Shown here: piece by piece, positions 7,366 through 15,136 of the stretch
Layout of the letters: every line of letters starts with the position of its first letter
Numbering within the stretch: the stretch's first letter is position 1
From: Actinomycetota bacterium
Lineage (GTDB): Bacteria > Actinomycetota > Actinomycetes > Nanopelagicales > Nanopelagicaceae
DNA length: 16,685 nucleotides
Direction of reading: 5' to 3'
Assembly (NCBI GenBank): GCA_009698045.1
Contig: WLRE01000016.1
Span: 1 to 16,685, forward strand
Program-made: the position numbers and the translations under genes
Notes under the pieces: generated by a model
The model's database searches: none
What the model saw: only the letters and a program-made list of their open reading frames with translations
What the model was told of the DNA's origin: nothing

Positions 7366-8526
7366 ATGAAAAAGATATTCACAGGGTCCGTAGCAAAAAT
7401 CGCTCTAGGGTTCGCTCTTGGCTCAATTGTTGTCGGAGGAGTTGCAACTGCCGCCGGAACTCTCGGCAGCAACGTCGTTAAGGCGTGCGTTGATAATCGA
7501 ACAAATGCAATTTATGCATCCCCTACCGGTACTTGCTCTAGTACTCGAACTCTCGTCAATCTCGGAGCGCCAGCGGCCACAAATTCTGCACTCGTAAGTT
7601 TAAGTTCTGTGGTTCAAAAGGTTTCCCCGACAGTTGTGACTATAAATGTCAGCACCACCAATGGCGGTGGCGACACCGGATCTGGCGCAATTATTAAGAC
7701 AAGCTCAACCGCATCATGGATCTCGACAAATAATCACGTGATTGATGCTGCAGTGGGCGGCGCCGGCACCATCTCAGTCGAATTAGATAACGGTGAATCC
7801 TACGATGCAACAATCGTTGGTCGCGATTCAAATTACGATCTTGCAGTCATCAAAATTAATAAGGGCAATCTTCCTGTGATCGGCTTTGGCGATTCAGTTG
7901 CGGCGCAAGTTGGCGACCCGGTTATCGCTTTTGGTTCACCACTCGCTCTTGATCGCACTGTAACTTCAGGAATTGTCTCGGCACTTAACCGCCCAGTTGT
8001 AACCGGAACTAGTGGTGCATCAGAATCCTATGTTGATGCAATACAGACAGATGCCGCGATTAATCCTGGTAACTCCGGTGGGCCACTCACTGATGGTGCC
8101 GGAAATATGATTGGAATCAATGCTGCTATCGCATCCACCGCTTCAGCTAGTGGACAGGCCGGCTCCATCGGACTTGGTTTTGCAATTCCCTACAATGAAG
8201 CGAAGCGAATTTTTGCAGAGATAATTGCAAAGGGATTCTCTACCCGCCCTGTATTAGGAGTCGCTTTTGACAATACATACACTGGCAAAGGTGCGAAAAT
8301 TAGCCAGCTCACAACTGGTGCTGGATCTGATGCAGCAACTAAAGCTGGGATTCCAGTGGGAATGGTAATCACCTCTATTAATGGAATCCGAATCGCTAAC
8401 TACACCGCTGCAATAGTTCGAATTCGATCTTTTGCACCGGGTGAAATAATCACCGTAGTCGGCAACCTCAATGGCGGCACCAGTAAGAGTTACACCGTCA
8501 CACTTGGTTCAGCGGTTTCCAACTAG
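7366..8526 (+). CDS. HtrA/DegP-like trypsin-type serine protease with PDZ domain, membrane anchored
   Basis: This 386-residue extracytoplasmic protease probably handles misfolded or envelope-stress proteins. An N-terminal signal anchor (about residues 9-31) has Gly/Ala/Val-rich hydrophobic sequence and no lipobox Cys. Residues 38-66 form a short segment holding the only two cysteines (C41, C57), likely disulfide-linked outside the cell. The protease domain (about 78-283) has a complete triad: His124 in TNNHVIDAA, Asp158 in YDLAVIKI and Ser237 in NPGNSGGPL. A single PDZ domain covers about 293-383. The ATG is 52 bases after the MFS gene, with AAAGGA 12 bases upstream of it and TTAGAT six bases upstream. 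The 3' end faces kynU across 23 bases. Family assignment is secure; the specific HtrA paralogue is not. Confidence 0.93.
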   Translation: MKKIFTGSVAKIALGFALGSIVVGGVATAAGTLGSNVVKACVDNRTNAIYASPTGTCSSTRTLVNLGAPAATNSALVSLSSVVQKVSPTVVTINVSTTNGGGDTGSGAIIKTSSTASWISTNNHVIDAAVGGAGTISVELDNGESYDATIVGRDSNYDLAVIKINKGNLPVIGFGDSVAAQVGDPVIAFGSPLALDRTVTSGIVSALNRPVVTGTSGASESYVDAIQTDAAINPGNSGGPLTDGAGNMIGINAAIASTASASGQAGSIGLGFAIPYNEAKRIFAEIIAKGFSTRPVLGVAFDNTYTGKGAKISQLTTGAGSDAATKAGIPVGMVITSINGIRIANYTAAIVRIRSFAPGEIITVVGNLNGGTSKSYTVTLGSAVSN

Positions 8527-8549
8527 TTCAAGCGGGAAGTCGGGCTTGT

Positions 8550-9824
8550 TCAGGTCACTCGTGACTTGTCGAGTTCGACTTTTTCGTACTGTTTGGATGA
8601 GACCAAATCTCTGATTCGCTGAAAGCCATCCCATACTTCTACATAACTCGTGGGAAGAGGTGAGATCGCCAATCTGATCTGATTAGGTTGGCGGAAATCC
8701 GGAAAGACTAAGGCGAACTTACGCATAGCAACCGCAATCCGCTTAGCCTCTGGATGATAAATAGTTATGTGCCCACCACGAAGTTCGGCCTGACGTGGTG
8801 TCATAAGAGTAAAACCTAATTCAGCAAGCCAGGCATCAAAGAGCTCAATCATCATCTGCGTGCCAATTCGACATTTCTCTTCCAGCGCAGTGATAGTTGC
8901 TTCTTCAATCATGCTAAACGCAGTTTGTACTGTGCGAAAGCCGAGGATAGGAGGAGTGGCTATATGGAAGCCACGAATATCTTGTGCACGTTCAAAATCA
9001 GGACCCATCTCAAATTGATCTGACTGAGCAAACCAGCCTTGAATCGGAACGCGAAGTTCGCTTTGAACTCTCTTATTGACGTATAACCAGCCCGGTGCAC
9101 CAGGGCCGGAATTTCCGTATTTATAAGTGCAACCCACTGCAAGGTCTACCCCGTTAGCATCAAAATCCATTGCAATAGAACCTGCAGAATGGCTGGCATC
9201 CCAGATTGTTAGCGCACCAAATGTGCGTACGTAATCGGTTATTGCCTTTATATCATTACGGGCACCAGATCGATATTGAATTACAGTTAAACATACAAGT
9301 GCAACGTCATCTGTCATCACGCTCTCTAAAAGTGCTGGCGTAATGCGTTCGTATTCAGCCTTGCCACCCTCTTCGTTATTAAGCGTCACGAGGTTAAGTC
9401 CAAATTTTTCTGCGTATCCCTGCACGACATAGCGGTCAGTTGGAAAGTTTGCAGCATCAATAATTATGGTTTTACGACCAGGGCGGGCATTAAGGGCTGC
9501 TCCTACTAATTGATAGAAATTCACAGAGGTCGTATCGCAACAGAGAGTTTGACCAGCGGCAGCTCCTAAGGTCGTTCGACCAATTAAATCGCCAGTGGTC
9601 TGTGCTTCATCAATCCAATGCGCCCAACCATCTACAACTTCTGCTCCCCATTCATTGAGAAGAAAGTTGTGAACGACATCAGCTGTCTTCTTTGGCATGC
9701 GTCCCAATGAATTACCATCGAGATAACAGACATTTGAATCTGAGATAACAAATTGATCTCGATAATGGGCGAGTGGGTCCTTAGAATCTAAATCCAAGGC
9801 GTATTGGCGGTCGGTTACAGACAT
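8550..9824 (-). CDS. kynU: kynureninase
   Basis: This 424-residue PLP-dependent (fold type I) enzyme cleaves L-kynurenine to anthranilate and alanine, or 3-hydroxykynurenine to 3-hydroxyanthranilate. Diagnostic sequence includes YLDGNSLGRMP (34-44), FPTDRY (127-132), WDASHSAGS (208-216, with the pyridine-nitrogen Asp209), the Schiff-base Lys235 in CTYKYGNSGPGAPGWLYV, and GWFAQSDQFEMGPDF (263-277). All key residues are present and the length is normal. No tryptophan 2,3-dioxygenase or kynurenine formamidase gene is adjacent, so the gene stands alone. The ATG has no ribosome-binding site but a TACAGT box six bases upstream, suggesting a leaderless mRNA. It is divergent from the ABC-F gene and convergent with the protease gene. 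Confidence 0.95.
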   Translation of the reverse strand: MSVTDRQYALDLDSKDPLAHYRDQFVISDSNVCYLDGNSLGRMPKKTADVVHNFLLNEWGAEVVDGWAHWIDEAQTTGDLIGRTTLGAAAGQTLCCDTTSVNFYQLVGAALNARPGRKTIIIDAANFPTDRYVVQGYAEKFGLNLVTLNNEEGGKAEYERITPALLESVMTDDVALVCLTVIQYRSGARNDIKAITDYVRTFGALTIWDASHSAGSIAMDFDANGVDLAVGCTYKYGNSGPGAPGWLYVNKRVQSELRVPIQGWFAQSDQFEMGPDFERAQDIRGFHIATPPILGFRTVQTAFSMIEEATITALEEKCRIGTQMMIELFDAWLAELGFTLMTPRQAELRGGHITIYHPEAKRIAVAMRKFALVFPDFRQPNQIRLAISPLPTSYVEVWDGFQRIRDLVSSKQYEKVELDKSRVT

Positions 9825-9830
9825 ATCCGT

Positions 9831-9836
9831 ACTGTA
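9831..9836 (-). promoter_or_regulatory. -10 box (TACAGT) of a leaderless kynU promoter
   Basis: Read leftward, TACAGT fits the TAnnnT pattern and ends six bases before the kynU ATG. There is no Shine-Dalgarno sequence and no convincing -35. The spacing places the transcript start at or beside the A of the ATG. Confidence 0.4.
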
Positions 9837-9858
9837 ATGGTTAGTGCGATTGATGAAA

Positions 9859-9864
9859 TAGGCT
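9859..9864 (+). promoter_or_regulatory. -10 box (TAGGCT) of a leaderless ABC-F promoter
   Basis: TAGGCT fits TAnnnT and lies seven bases before the ATG at 9872, with no ribosome-binding site in between. The expected -35 position (about 9835-9840) is weak and overlaps the -10 box of divergent kynU, so the two promoters may compete. Confidence 0.35.
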
Positions 9865-9871
9865 TACCTCT

Positions 9872-11653
9872 ATGGCTATTAAGAACCTTCTCAACCTCGA
9901 GTCGGTCTCCAAAGCCTTTGATATTCGGCCACTTTTAGCTGGCGTCTCACTCGGAATTAATGAGAGCCAGCGAATCGGAATAGTCGGTCGAAATGGTGGT
10001 GGCAAGAGCACTCTGCTCAATGTGATGGCAGGGTTGGAACCAGCAGATTCCGGTCGAGTTTCAGTAGCTGGCGGTGTCACAATTGGAATTCTCAATCAAG
10101 TCGACAGCGCAACAGCAGGGGCTTCAGTTCGTGATGTAGTGCTCGGGGACTTGCACAGCCATCAATGGGCGAGCGATGCAAATGTTCGTGAAGTTTTAAC
10201 CGGTCTCTTTGGCGGCTTTGATGATCACTTACTCGATCGCCAATTTTCAACACTTTCAGGTGGCGAACGTCGACGTGTGAACTTAGCTAAGTTATTGGTG
10301 GGCGGCTTTGATTTATTGCTCCTGGACGAACCTACAAACCACTTAGATGTTGAAGGCGTTGCTTGGCTTGCGCGCTATATCACTTCGCAGACAAAGCTCT
10401 CGGTTGTCGTAATTACCCACGATCGTTGGTTTCTGGATGAAGTTTCAGAAGAGACCTGGGAAGTAGTGGATGGAAAAGTCCTTACATATGATGGTGGATA
10501 TTCTGCCTATGTCTTATCTAAAGCAGAACGAGCCCGACAAATATCGGTAGAAGATCAGAAGCGCAATATGTTGATTCGTAAAGAATTAGCTTGGTTGCGC
10601 CGTGGAGCTCCAGCCCGTACGGCAAAGCCTAAATTTAGAATCGAAGCTGCCAATACTTTAATTGCAAATGAACCGCCGCCGCGCAATGAGAGCGAACTTC
10701 TCAATTTCGCGGCAAATAGATTGGGTAATACTGTTTATGAACTTCACCAAGCTAGTATCGAAATTGGTGGAAAGAAATTGCTTGAAGGGGCTTATTGGAA
10801 TATTGGCCCTGGTGCACGTATTGGAATTGTTGGAGTTAATGGTTCTGGAAAGACCTCTCTTATCCGCACCCTCTTAGGTCAGATAAAACCGAGCGCCGGT
10901 AAAGTCGTTACTGGAGTGACTGTTAAGCCCGCATTCCTTTCGCAGCATCTTGAAGAACTCAATCCCGCTTGGCGTGTACTTGAAGCGGTTGAAAAAGTGG
11001 CTAACCATGTTCAACTGGGCAATGGTCGAGAGATGTCCGCCTCTCAACTCTGCGAAAAATTGGGGTTTAATACCGATTCTCAGTGGACGCCGGTTGGAGA
11101 TTTATCCGGTGGAGAACGCCGCAGACTCCAACTAACTCGTCTTTTGATGGATAGCCCCAACGTCTTACTGCTTGACGAGCCCACTAACGACTTTGATGTC
11201 GAGACTTTAACTGCTCTGGAAGATTTGCTTGATTCTTTCGGTGGAACCTTGCTCGTTATTTCGCACGATAGATATTTTCTCGAACGAGTCTGTGACACCT
11301 TCGTTGGCTTGTTAGGAGATGGCGAACTTCGTGATCTTCCAGGAGGGATCGATCAATATCTTCAGTTGCGCGCTACCGGCGTCAAGGCCCCGGTTGCAAC
11401 CAAACAAACGGGTACAAAAGCTTCTATTCTTGAAATTAAAGCGCTGAAAAAAGAGGTAGCTCGTCTTGAACGTGCAATGCAGAAAGCTGACGAGAAAATC
11501 CTGCAATTAGAGAACGCTCAAGCCAGCGCTGCTTTTGACCACAGTAAGCTCGCCGAAGTTATGAAAGAATTGTCAGAGGTTAATGTAGAAAAAGTAGAAC
11601 TAGAAGAGGCCTGGCTTCATGCCAGCCACCAACTAGAGGAGAACGGCAATTAG
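9872..11653 (+). CDS. uup: ABC-F family ATPase, Uup-like
   Basis: This 593-residue soluble protein has two fused ABC ATPase domains and no membrane segments. Domain 1 has Walker A GRNGGGKST (39-47), signature LSGGE (128-132), Walker B with DEPTNHLD (152-159) and switch His183. Domain 2 has Walker A GVNGSGKTS (321-329), LSGGE (411-415), DEPTNDFD (436-443) and His465. The inter-domain linker with ELAWLRRGAPARTAKPKFRI (238-257) is typical of the Uup subgroup, and the C-terminus (about 515-590) is a charged coiled coil like the Uup C-terminal domain. Uup proteins act at the ribosome or in genome stability; the precise role is unsettled. The YdcZ-like transporter gene follows after 16 bases and is probably cotranscribed. 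Confidence 0.88.
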   Translation: MAIKNLLNLESVSKAFDIRPLLAGVSLGINESQRIGIVGRNGGGKSTLLNVMAGLEPADSGRVSVAGGVTIGILNQVDSATAGASVRDVVLGDLHSHQWASDANVREVLTGLFGGFDDHLLDRQFSTLSGGERRRVNLAKLLVGGFDLLLLDEPTNHLDVEGVAWLARYITSQTKLSVVVITHDRWFLDEVSEETWEVVDGKVLTYDGGYSAYVLSKAERARQISVEDQKRNMLIRKELAWLRRGAPARTAKPKFRIEAANTLIANEPPPRNESELLNFAANRLGNTVYELHQASIEIGGKKLLEGAYWNIGPGARIGIVGVNGSGKTSLIRTLLGQIKPSAGKVVTGVTVKPAFLSQHLEELNPAWRVLEAVEKVANHVQLGNGREMSASQLCEKLGFNTDSQWTPVGDLSGGERRRLQLTRLLMDSPNVLLLDEPTNDFDVETLTALEDLLDSFGGTLLVISHDRYFLERVCDTFVGLLGDGELRDLPGGIDQYLQLRATGVKAPVATKQTGTKASILEIKALKKEVARLERAMQKADEKILQLENAQASAAFDHSKLAEVMKELSEVNVEKVELEEAWLHASHQLEENGN

Positions 11654-11669
11654 TCAGAAAACCAATCAC

Positions 11670-12611
11670 GTGAGACTTGAACTGATGGCGGTTCTCACCG
11701 GCGTGATGATTGCGGAGCAAGCGCGTGCAAATAGTGAACTATCTATTCGCATTGGAAATAGTGTGGAAGCCGCCTTTGTCTCATTTACCTCAGGTCTAAT
11801 AATTATTGCAGTAATTACTCTTTTTAATCCGACCATCAAATTAGGTTTAAAGAATTTGCGCACTGCAGTTAAGTCTGGTCAGATGGGAAGCTGGCGACTT
11901 CTTGCTGGTGCACTTGGTGGCGCAGCCATTGCTATCTCTACTCACGTCGTTCCACTAATTGGTGTTGCACTGTATTCAGTCGCCACAATCTCTGGGCAGA
12001 CTGCGGTCTCATTACTTGTTGATCGAATTGGGCTTGCTGGAGGAGAGCGCAAATTAATCTCACTTCGCCGAGTAATTGCCGCACTCATTACAGTTTTAGC
12101 AGTTTTAGTCTCTGTCCTCGATAAAATTTCAATTGATAAATTCCAACTTTTTGCAGTAGTCCTAGGATTATGTGCAGGAGTTATCATCGGAATCCAACGC
12201 TCTCTCAATGGCTCTATCAATGTCCATTCCAAGGCGAGTTATGCAACCTCACTTCTCAATTTCATCATGGGTTCTACTTTTCTGGCGCTATTAACGCTGG
12301 CTCTACTTATTCTTCGTGGGGATGCAATTAATCCTCTGCCAAGTGGACCGTGGTGGATTTATACCGGTGGCGTTGTCGGCGTAATTTATATTGCTATGTC
12401 CTCGATAGTTGTTCAACATCTTGGAGTATTAACCTTTGTGCTCTTTAGTGTGGGTGGCCAACTATTAGGTTCGCTTATTTTTGACATTATTGCGCCCACT
12501 GAAGGTGCGCACGTCACTGCTTATTTGATTTCTGGAATTGTTATGACTTATATCGGTGTTGTCGTTGGCGGAGAATCACGATTGTTTAAGCGGAACTCTT
12601 TACCGCGTTAG
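11670..12611 (+). CDS. DMT-superfamily transporter, YdcZ (DUF606)-like, second paralogue
   Basis: This 313-residue protein has about ten membrane segments and is made of two similar halves, as in the transporter at 109-1044. Shared blocks with that gene include the first-half PLIGVALYSVATISGQT motif with LLVDRIGL just after it, and in the second half WWIYTGGVVGVIYIA and GGQLLGSLIFD. The GTG start is preferred over the ATG at 11685 because it lines up within one residue of the paralogue's start; neither has a good ribosome-binding site. It follows the ABC-F gene by 16 bases. Its 3' end overlaps the convergent malic enzyme gene by 26 bases. The substrate is unknown. Confidence 0.85.
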   Translation: MRLELMAVLTGVMIAEQARANSELSIRIGNSVEAAFVSFTSGLIIIAVITLFNPTIKLGLKNLRTAVKSGQMGSWRLLAGALGGAAIAISTHVVPLIGVALYSVATISGQTAVSLLVDRIGLAGGERKLISLRRVIAALITVLAVLVSVLDKISIDKFQLFAVVLGLCAGVIIGIQRSLNGSINVHSKASYATSLLNFIMGSTFLALLTLALLILRGDAINPLPSGPWWIYTGGVVGVIYIAMSSIVVQHLGVLTFVLFSVGGQLLGSLIFDIIAPTEGAHVTAYLISGIVMTYIGVVVGGESRLFKRNSLPR

Positions 12612-13962
12612 CTACAGCCGTCACCACTCGAGCATCAAAAACGCTAGGGACAATAAAGTTCGCATTTAATTGATCGGCTGAAACGCAATCTGCAATCGCA
12701 GTAGCGGCCGCAATTAACATCCGGGTTCTAATCTTAGAAATACCAGCGTCTAGTAACCCGCGAAAAATTCCAGGAAATGCGAGAACATTGTTAATTTGGT
12801 TGGGCTGATCGCTGCGACCAGTAGCCACAACAGCTGCATATTTACGAGCGATGATCGGATCAATCTCGGGATCTGGGTTAGCTAGAGCAAAGACAATGGA
12901 TCCAGGTGCCATTGCTGCTACATCAGATTCTTTAAGTACGTTCGGGGCACTGACTCCAATAAATACATCGGCGCCGTGCATCGCAGCAGAAATATCACCA
13001 CGGAATTCCCCGGGATTGCAATGATCCACAAACCAGGTACGCAAAATATCATCGCCCTCTTTGCTCTCACAGACTAAGCCATCTTTATCAAATCCGACGA
13101 TATGTGTTGCGCCAGCTTCAACGAGCAATTGCGCGATTGCAGTGCCGGCAGCACCAGCGCCTGACATTACGATTTTTACAGCTGCTAAATCTTTCTTCAC
13201 TAATTTCAGTGCATTAGTTAGGGCTGCAAGTACGACAATGGCAGTGCCATGTTGATCATCATGGAAAACCGGAATATCTAAGAGCTCACGGAGTCTGCGC
13301 TCAATTTCAAAGCAACGTGGAGCCGAGATATCTTCGAGGTTAATACCTCCGTAGACAGGCGCAATTATTTGAACAGTACGAACAATCTCATCTACATCTT
13401 GGGTATCTAGGCAGACTGGCCACGCATCTACATCAGCAAAGCGCTTAAAAAGAGCGGCTTTACCCTCCATTACAGGAAGCGCAGCCTCGGGGCCAATATT
13501 GCCTAAGCCAAGTACGGCAGATCCATCAGTAACGACCGCGACGGTATTGCGCTTGATGGTGAGACGACGCGCATCGGATTTATCCTTTGCAATTGCTTGC
13601 GAGATTCGTGCAACGCCAGGTGTGTAAGCACGCGATAAATCATCACGAGTCTTTAACGGAACTTTAGATTGAATTTCAATTTTTCCACCGAGGTGCAATA
13701 AGAATGTTCGGTCACTAACTTTACGGACATTAAGCCCTGGTTGAGCTGCGATTGCTGCTGTGATTAGTTCTGCATGGTCAGCATCAATTGCATCGCAGGT
13801 TACGTCGATAACGATCGACTCGAGTTGAGATTCAACAACGTCAAGCGCGGTGATGGTAGCGCCAGCCGCGATAATTGCATTAGTTACTTCGGCAACGGGT
13901 TGTGCAGATGGTGGGCCATCAACGCGAATCGTAATTCCGTAACCCGGACTAGTTGATGCCAT
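12586..13962 (-). CDS. malic enzyme (NAD(P)-dependent, oxaloacetate-decarboxylating) with N-terminal ACT-like domain
   Basis: This 458-residue enzyme oxidatively decarboxylates malate to pyruvate and CO2 while reducing NAD(P). Residues 8-85 form a small regulatory domain of ACT type. The catalytic part has Tyr113 in RAYTPGV, the general-base Lys168 in MEGKAALFK, metal ligands E210/D211 in LEDISAP and D235/D236 in FHDDQHGTA, and the dinucleotide-binding SGAGAAGTAI (267-276). Length fits the short bacterial malic enzymes and lacks the phosphotransacetylase extension of MaeB. The ATG is two bases after the upp stop codon, so both are read from one transcript. Cofactor choice cannot be read with confidence. 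The ACT-like domain suggests allosteric control by a small ligand, possibly an amino acid. Confidence 0.93.
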   Translation of the reverse strand: MASTSPGYGITIRVDGPPSAQPVAEVTNAIIAAGATITALDVVESQLESIVIDVTCDAIDADHAELITAAIAAQPGLNVRKVSDRTFLLHLGGKIEIQSKVPLKTRDDLSRAYTPGVARISQAIAKDKSDARRLTIKRNTVAVVTDGSAVLGLGNIGPEAALPVMEGKAALFKRFADVDAWPVCLDTQDVDEIVRTVQIIAPVYGGINLEDISAPRCFEIERRLRELLDIPVFHDDQHGTAIVVLAALTNALKLVKKDLAAVKIVMSGAGAAGTAIAQLLVEAGATHIVGFDKDGLVCESKEGDDILRTWFVDHCNPGEFRGDISAAMHGADVFIGVSAPNVLKESDVAAMAPGSIVFALANPDPEIDPIIARKYAAVVATGRSDQPNQINNVLAFPGIFRGLLDAGISKIRTRMLIAAATAIADCVSADQLNANFIVPSVFDARVVTAVANAVKSSA

Positions 13963-13964
13963 TT

Positions 13965-14609
13965 TTACACTACTCCGTAAAGTCGGTCTCCTGCGTCGCC
14001 GAGGCCCGGAACGATATATCCCTTTTCATTTAACTTCTCATCTAAAGCACCAGTGACAATCGTGATGGGAACATCGCGTCCAGCAAATGCACTTTCAATT
14101 GCAGCGATACCTTCAGGTGCTGCAAGGATAGTGATTGCCGTAATGTCTTTCGCGCCACGCTCTAGCAAGTATTCAATTGCCATTATTAATGTGCCGCCAG
14201 TAGCAAGCATTGGATCGAGAATATAAACCTGTCGACCAGTTAAATCTTCGGGTAGGCGATTGGCATAAGTTGATGCTTGCAGCGTCTCCTCATTGCGAAC
14301 CATTCCAAGAAAGCCAACTTCAGCCGTAGGAATCAATCGCGTCATTCCTTCGAGCATTCCCAGACCAGCGCGCAGAATAGGAACTACAACTGGGCGGGGC
14401 TTAGCGAGTACTTCGCCGGTATAGGCAGCAACTGGTGTTTGGATGCTTTTAGAAACGGTAATAACTTCACGAGTCGCCTCGTAGGCCAACAACATAACCA
14501 GCTCTTCGGTTAAGCCACGAAAAGTTGGTGAGTTAGTGTTTTTATCGCGCAAAACGGTGAGTTTGTGAGCAATAAGGGGGTGATTGGCAACATGAATCTT
14601 CACACCCAT
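13965..14609 (-). CDS. upp: uracil phosphoribosyltransferase
   Basis: This 214-residue cytoplasmic salvage enzyme makes UMP from uracil and PRPP. It has the family hallmarks VPILRAGLGM (76-85), the PRPP loop ILDPMLATGGTL (130-141), and the uracil-binding C-terminal GYIVPGLGDAGDRLYG (197-212). Length is normal for Upp. The ATG is preceded by GTAAGGT, too close for a classical ribosome-binding site. It is first in a leftward two-gene transcript with the malic enzyme. Its start is 54 bases from the divergent tadA-associated gene, so the promoters of both lie in that short gap. Confidence 0.96.
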   Translation of the reverse strand: MGVKIHVANHPLIAHKLTVLRDKNTNSPTFRGLTEELVMLLAYEATREVITVSKSIQTPVAAYTGEVLAKPRPVVVPILRAGLGMLEGMTRLIPTAEVGFLGMVRNEETLQASTYANRLPEDLTGRQVYILDPMLATGGTLIMAIEYLLERGAKDITAITILAAPEGIAAIESAFAGRDVPITIVTGALDEKLNEKGYIVPGLGDAGDRLYGVV

Positions 14610-14663
14610 ACCTTACTCAATAGAAGGCTTGTTTCACAGCGCCATTGGTGCCACCATGTATTT

Positions 14664-15134
14664 ATGAGCGAGGAAATGACGCAGGATTTCGGAGTCATTG
14701 CGTGGCACGAAGATGGCCGCTGGACTCTCTCAGAGTTAGAAATTACTCGTGACCTAGGTCATGTTATTGACCAACTCAAAGCACAGCGCACCAATGGTGG
14801 CGCAATTGCATTGATCTCCATCGACGAAGAATTCTTTATTGTTGTTCGTTCGCTCGGAACAAAGATGCAGATGATGATTAGCGATGCGACATATGCTCTT
14901 GAATATGACATCGCAGCCGAGCTCATCGAAATTTTAGATTTACCGTTTCCGGAAGAGAATGATGAATCTGAACCTGGCGGTGATATTGATTTACTCTCTG
15001 ACCTAGGTATGAGTGCGATGGAACTAGAAGTTATCTCGTTCGATTCTGATCTCTATCCTGATGAACAAATTGATGCAATTGCCGCCCGGTTAGGTTTTGG
15101 AAATGAATTTACTGAGCTATATGAGATGCCATAA
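14664..15134 (+). CDS. tRNA adenosine deaminase-associated protein
   Basis: This acidic protein of about 156 residues belongs to the conserved actinobacterial family found just upstream of tadA. An N-terminal half (FGVIAWHEDGRW onward, about residues 7-90) is followed by an acidic linker. The C-terminal helical region, with GMSAMELE and AARLGFGNEF, matches the usual family ending. No catalytic motif is seen and the biochemical role is unknown; the gene pairing suggests a link to tRNA editing. I chose the ATG at 14664. The ATG at 14676 is a close alternative, while an upstream in-frame start at 14565 would add unlikely sequence overlapping upp. The tadA start lies two bases past its stop. Confidence 0.85.
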   Translation: MSEEMTQDFGVIAWHEDGRWTLSELEITRDLGHVIDQLKAQRTNGGAIALISIDEEFFIVVRSLGTKMQMMISDATYALEYDIAAELIEILDLPFPEENDESEPGGDIDLLSDLGMSAMELEVISFDSDLYPDEQIDAIAARLGFGNEFTELYEMP

Positions 15135-15136
15135 CG

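Noticed and set aside
8529..8548. Hairpin CAAGC/GCTTG between the convergent protease and kynU genes as a bidirectional terminator
   Set aside because: The stem is only 5 bp with a 10-base loop and no T tract on either strand; the position is suitable but the structure is too weak to call.
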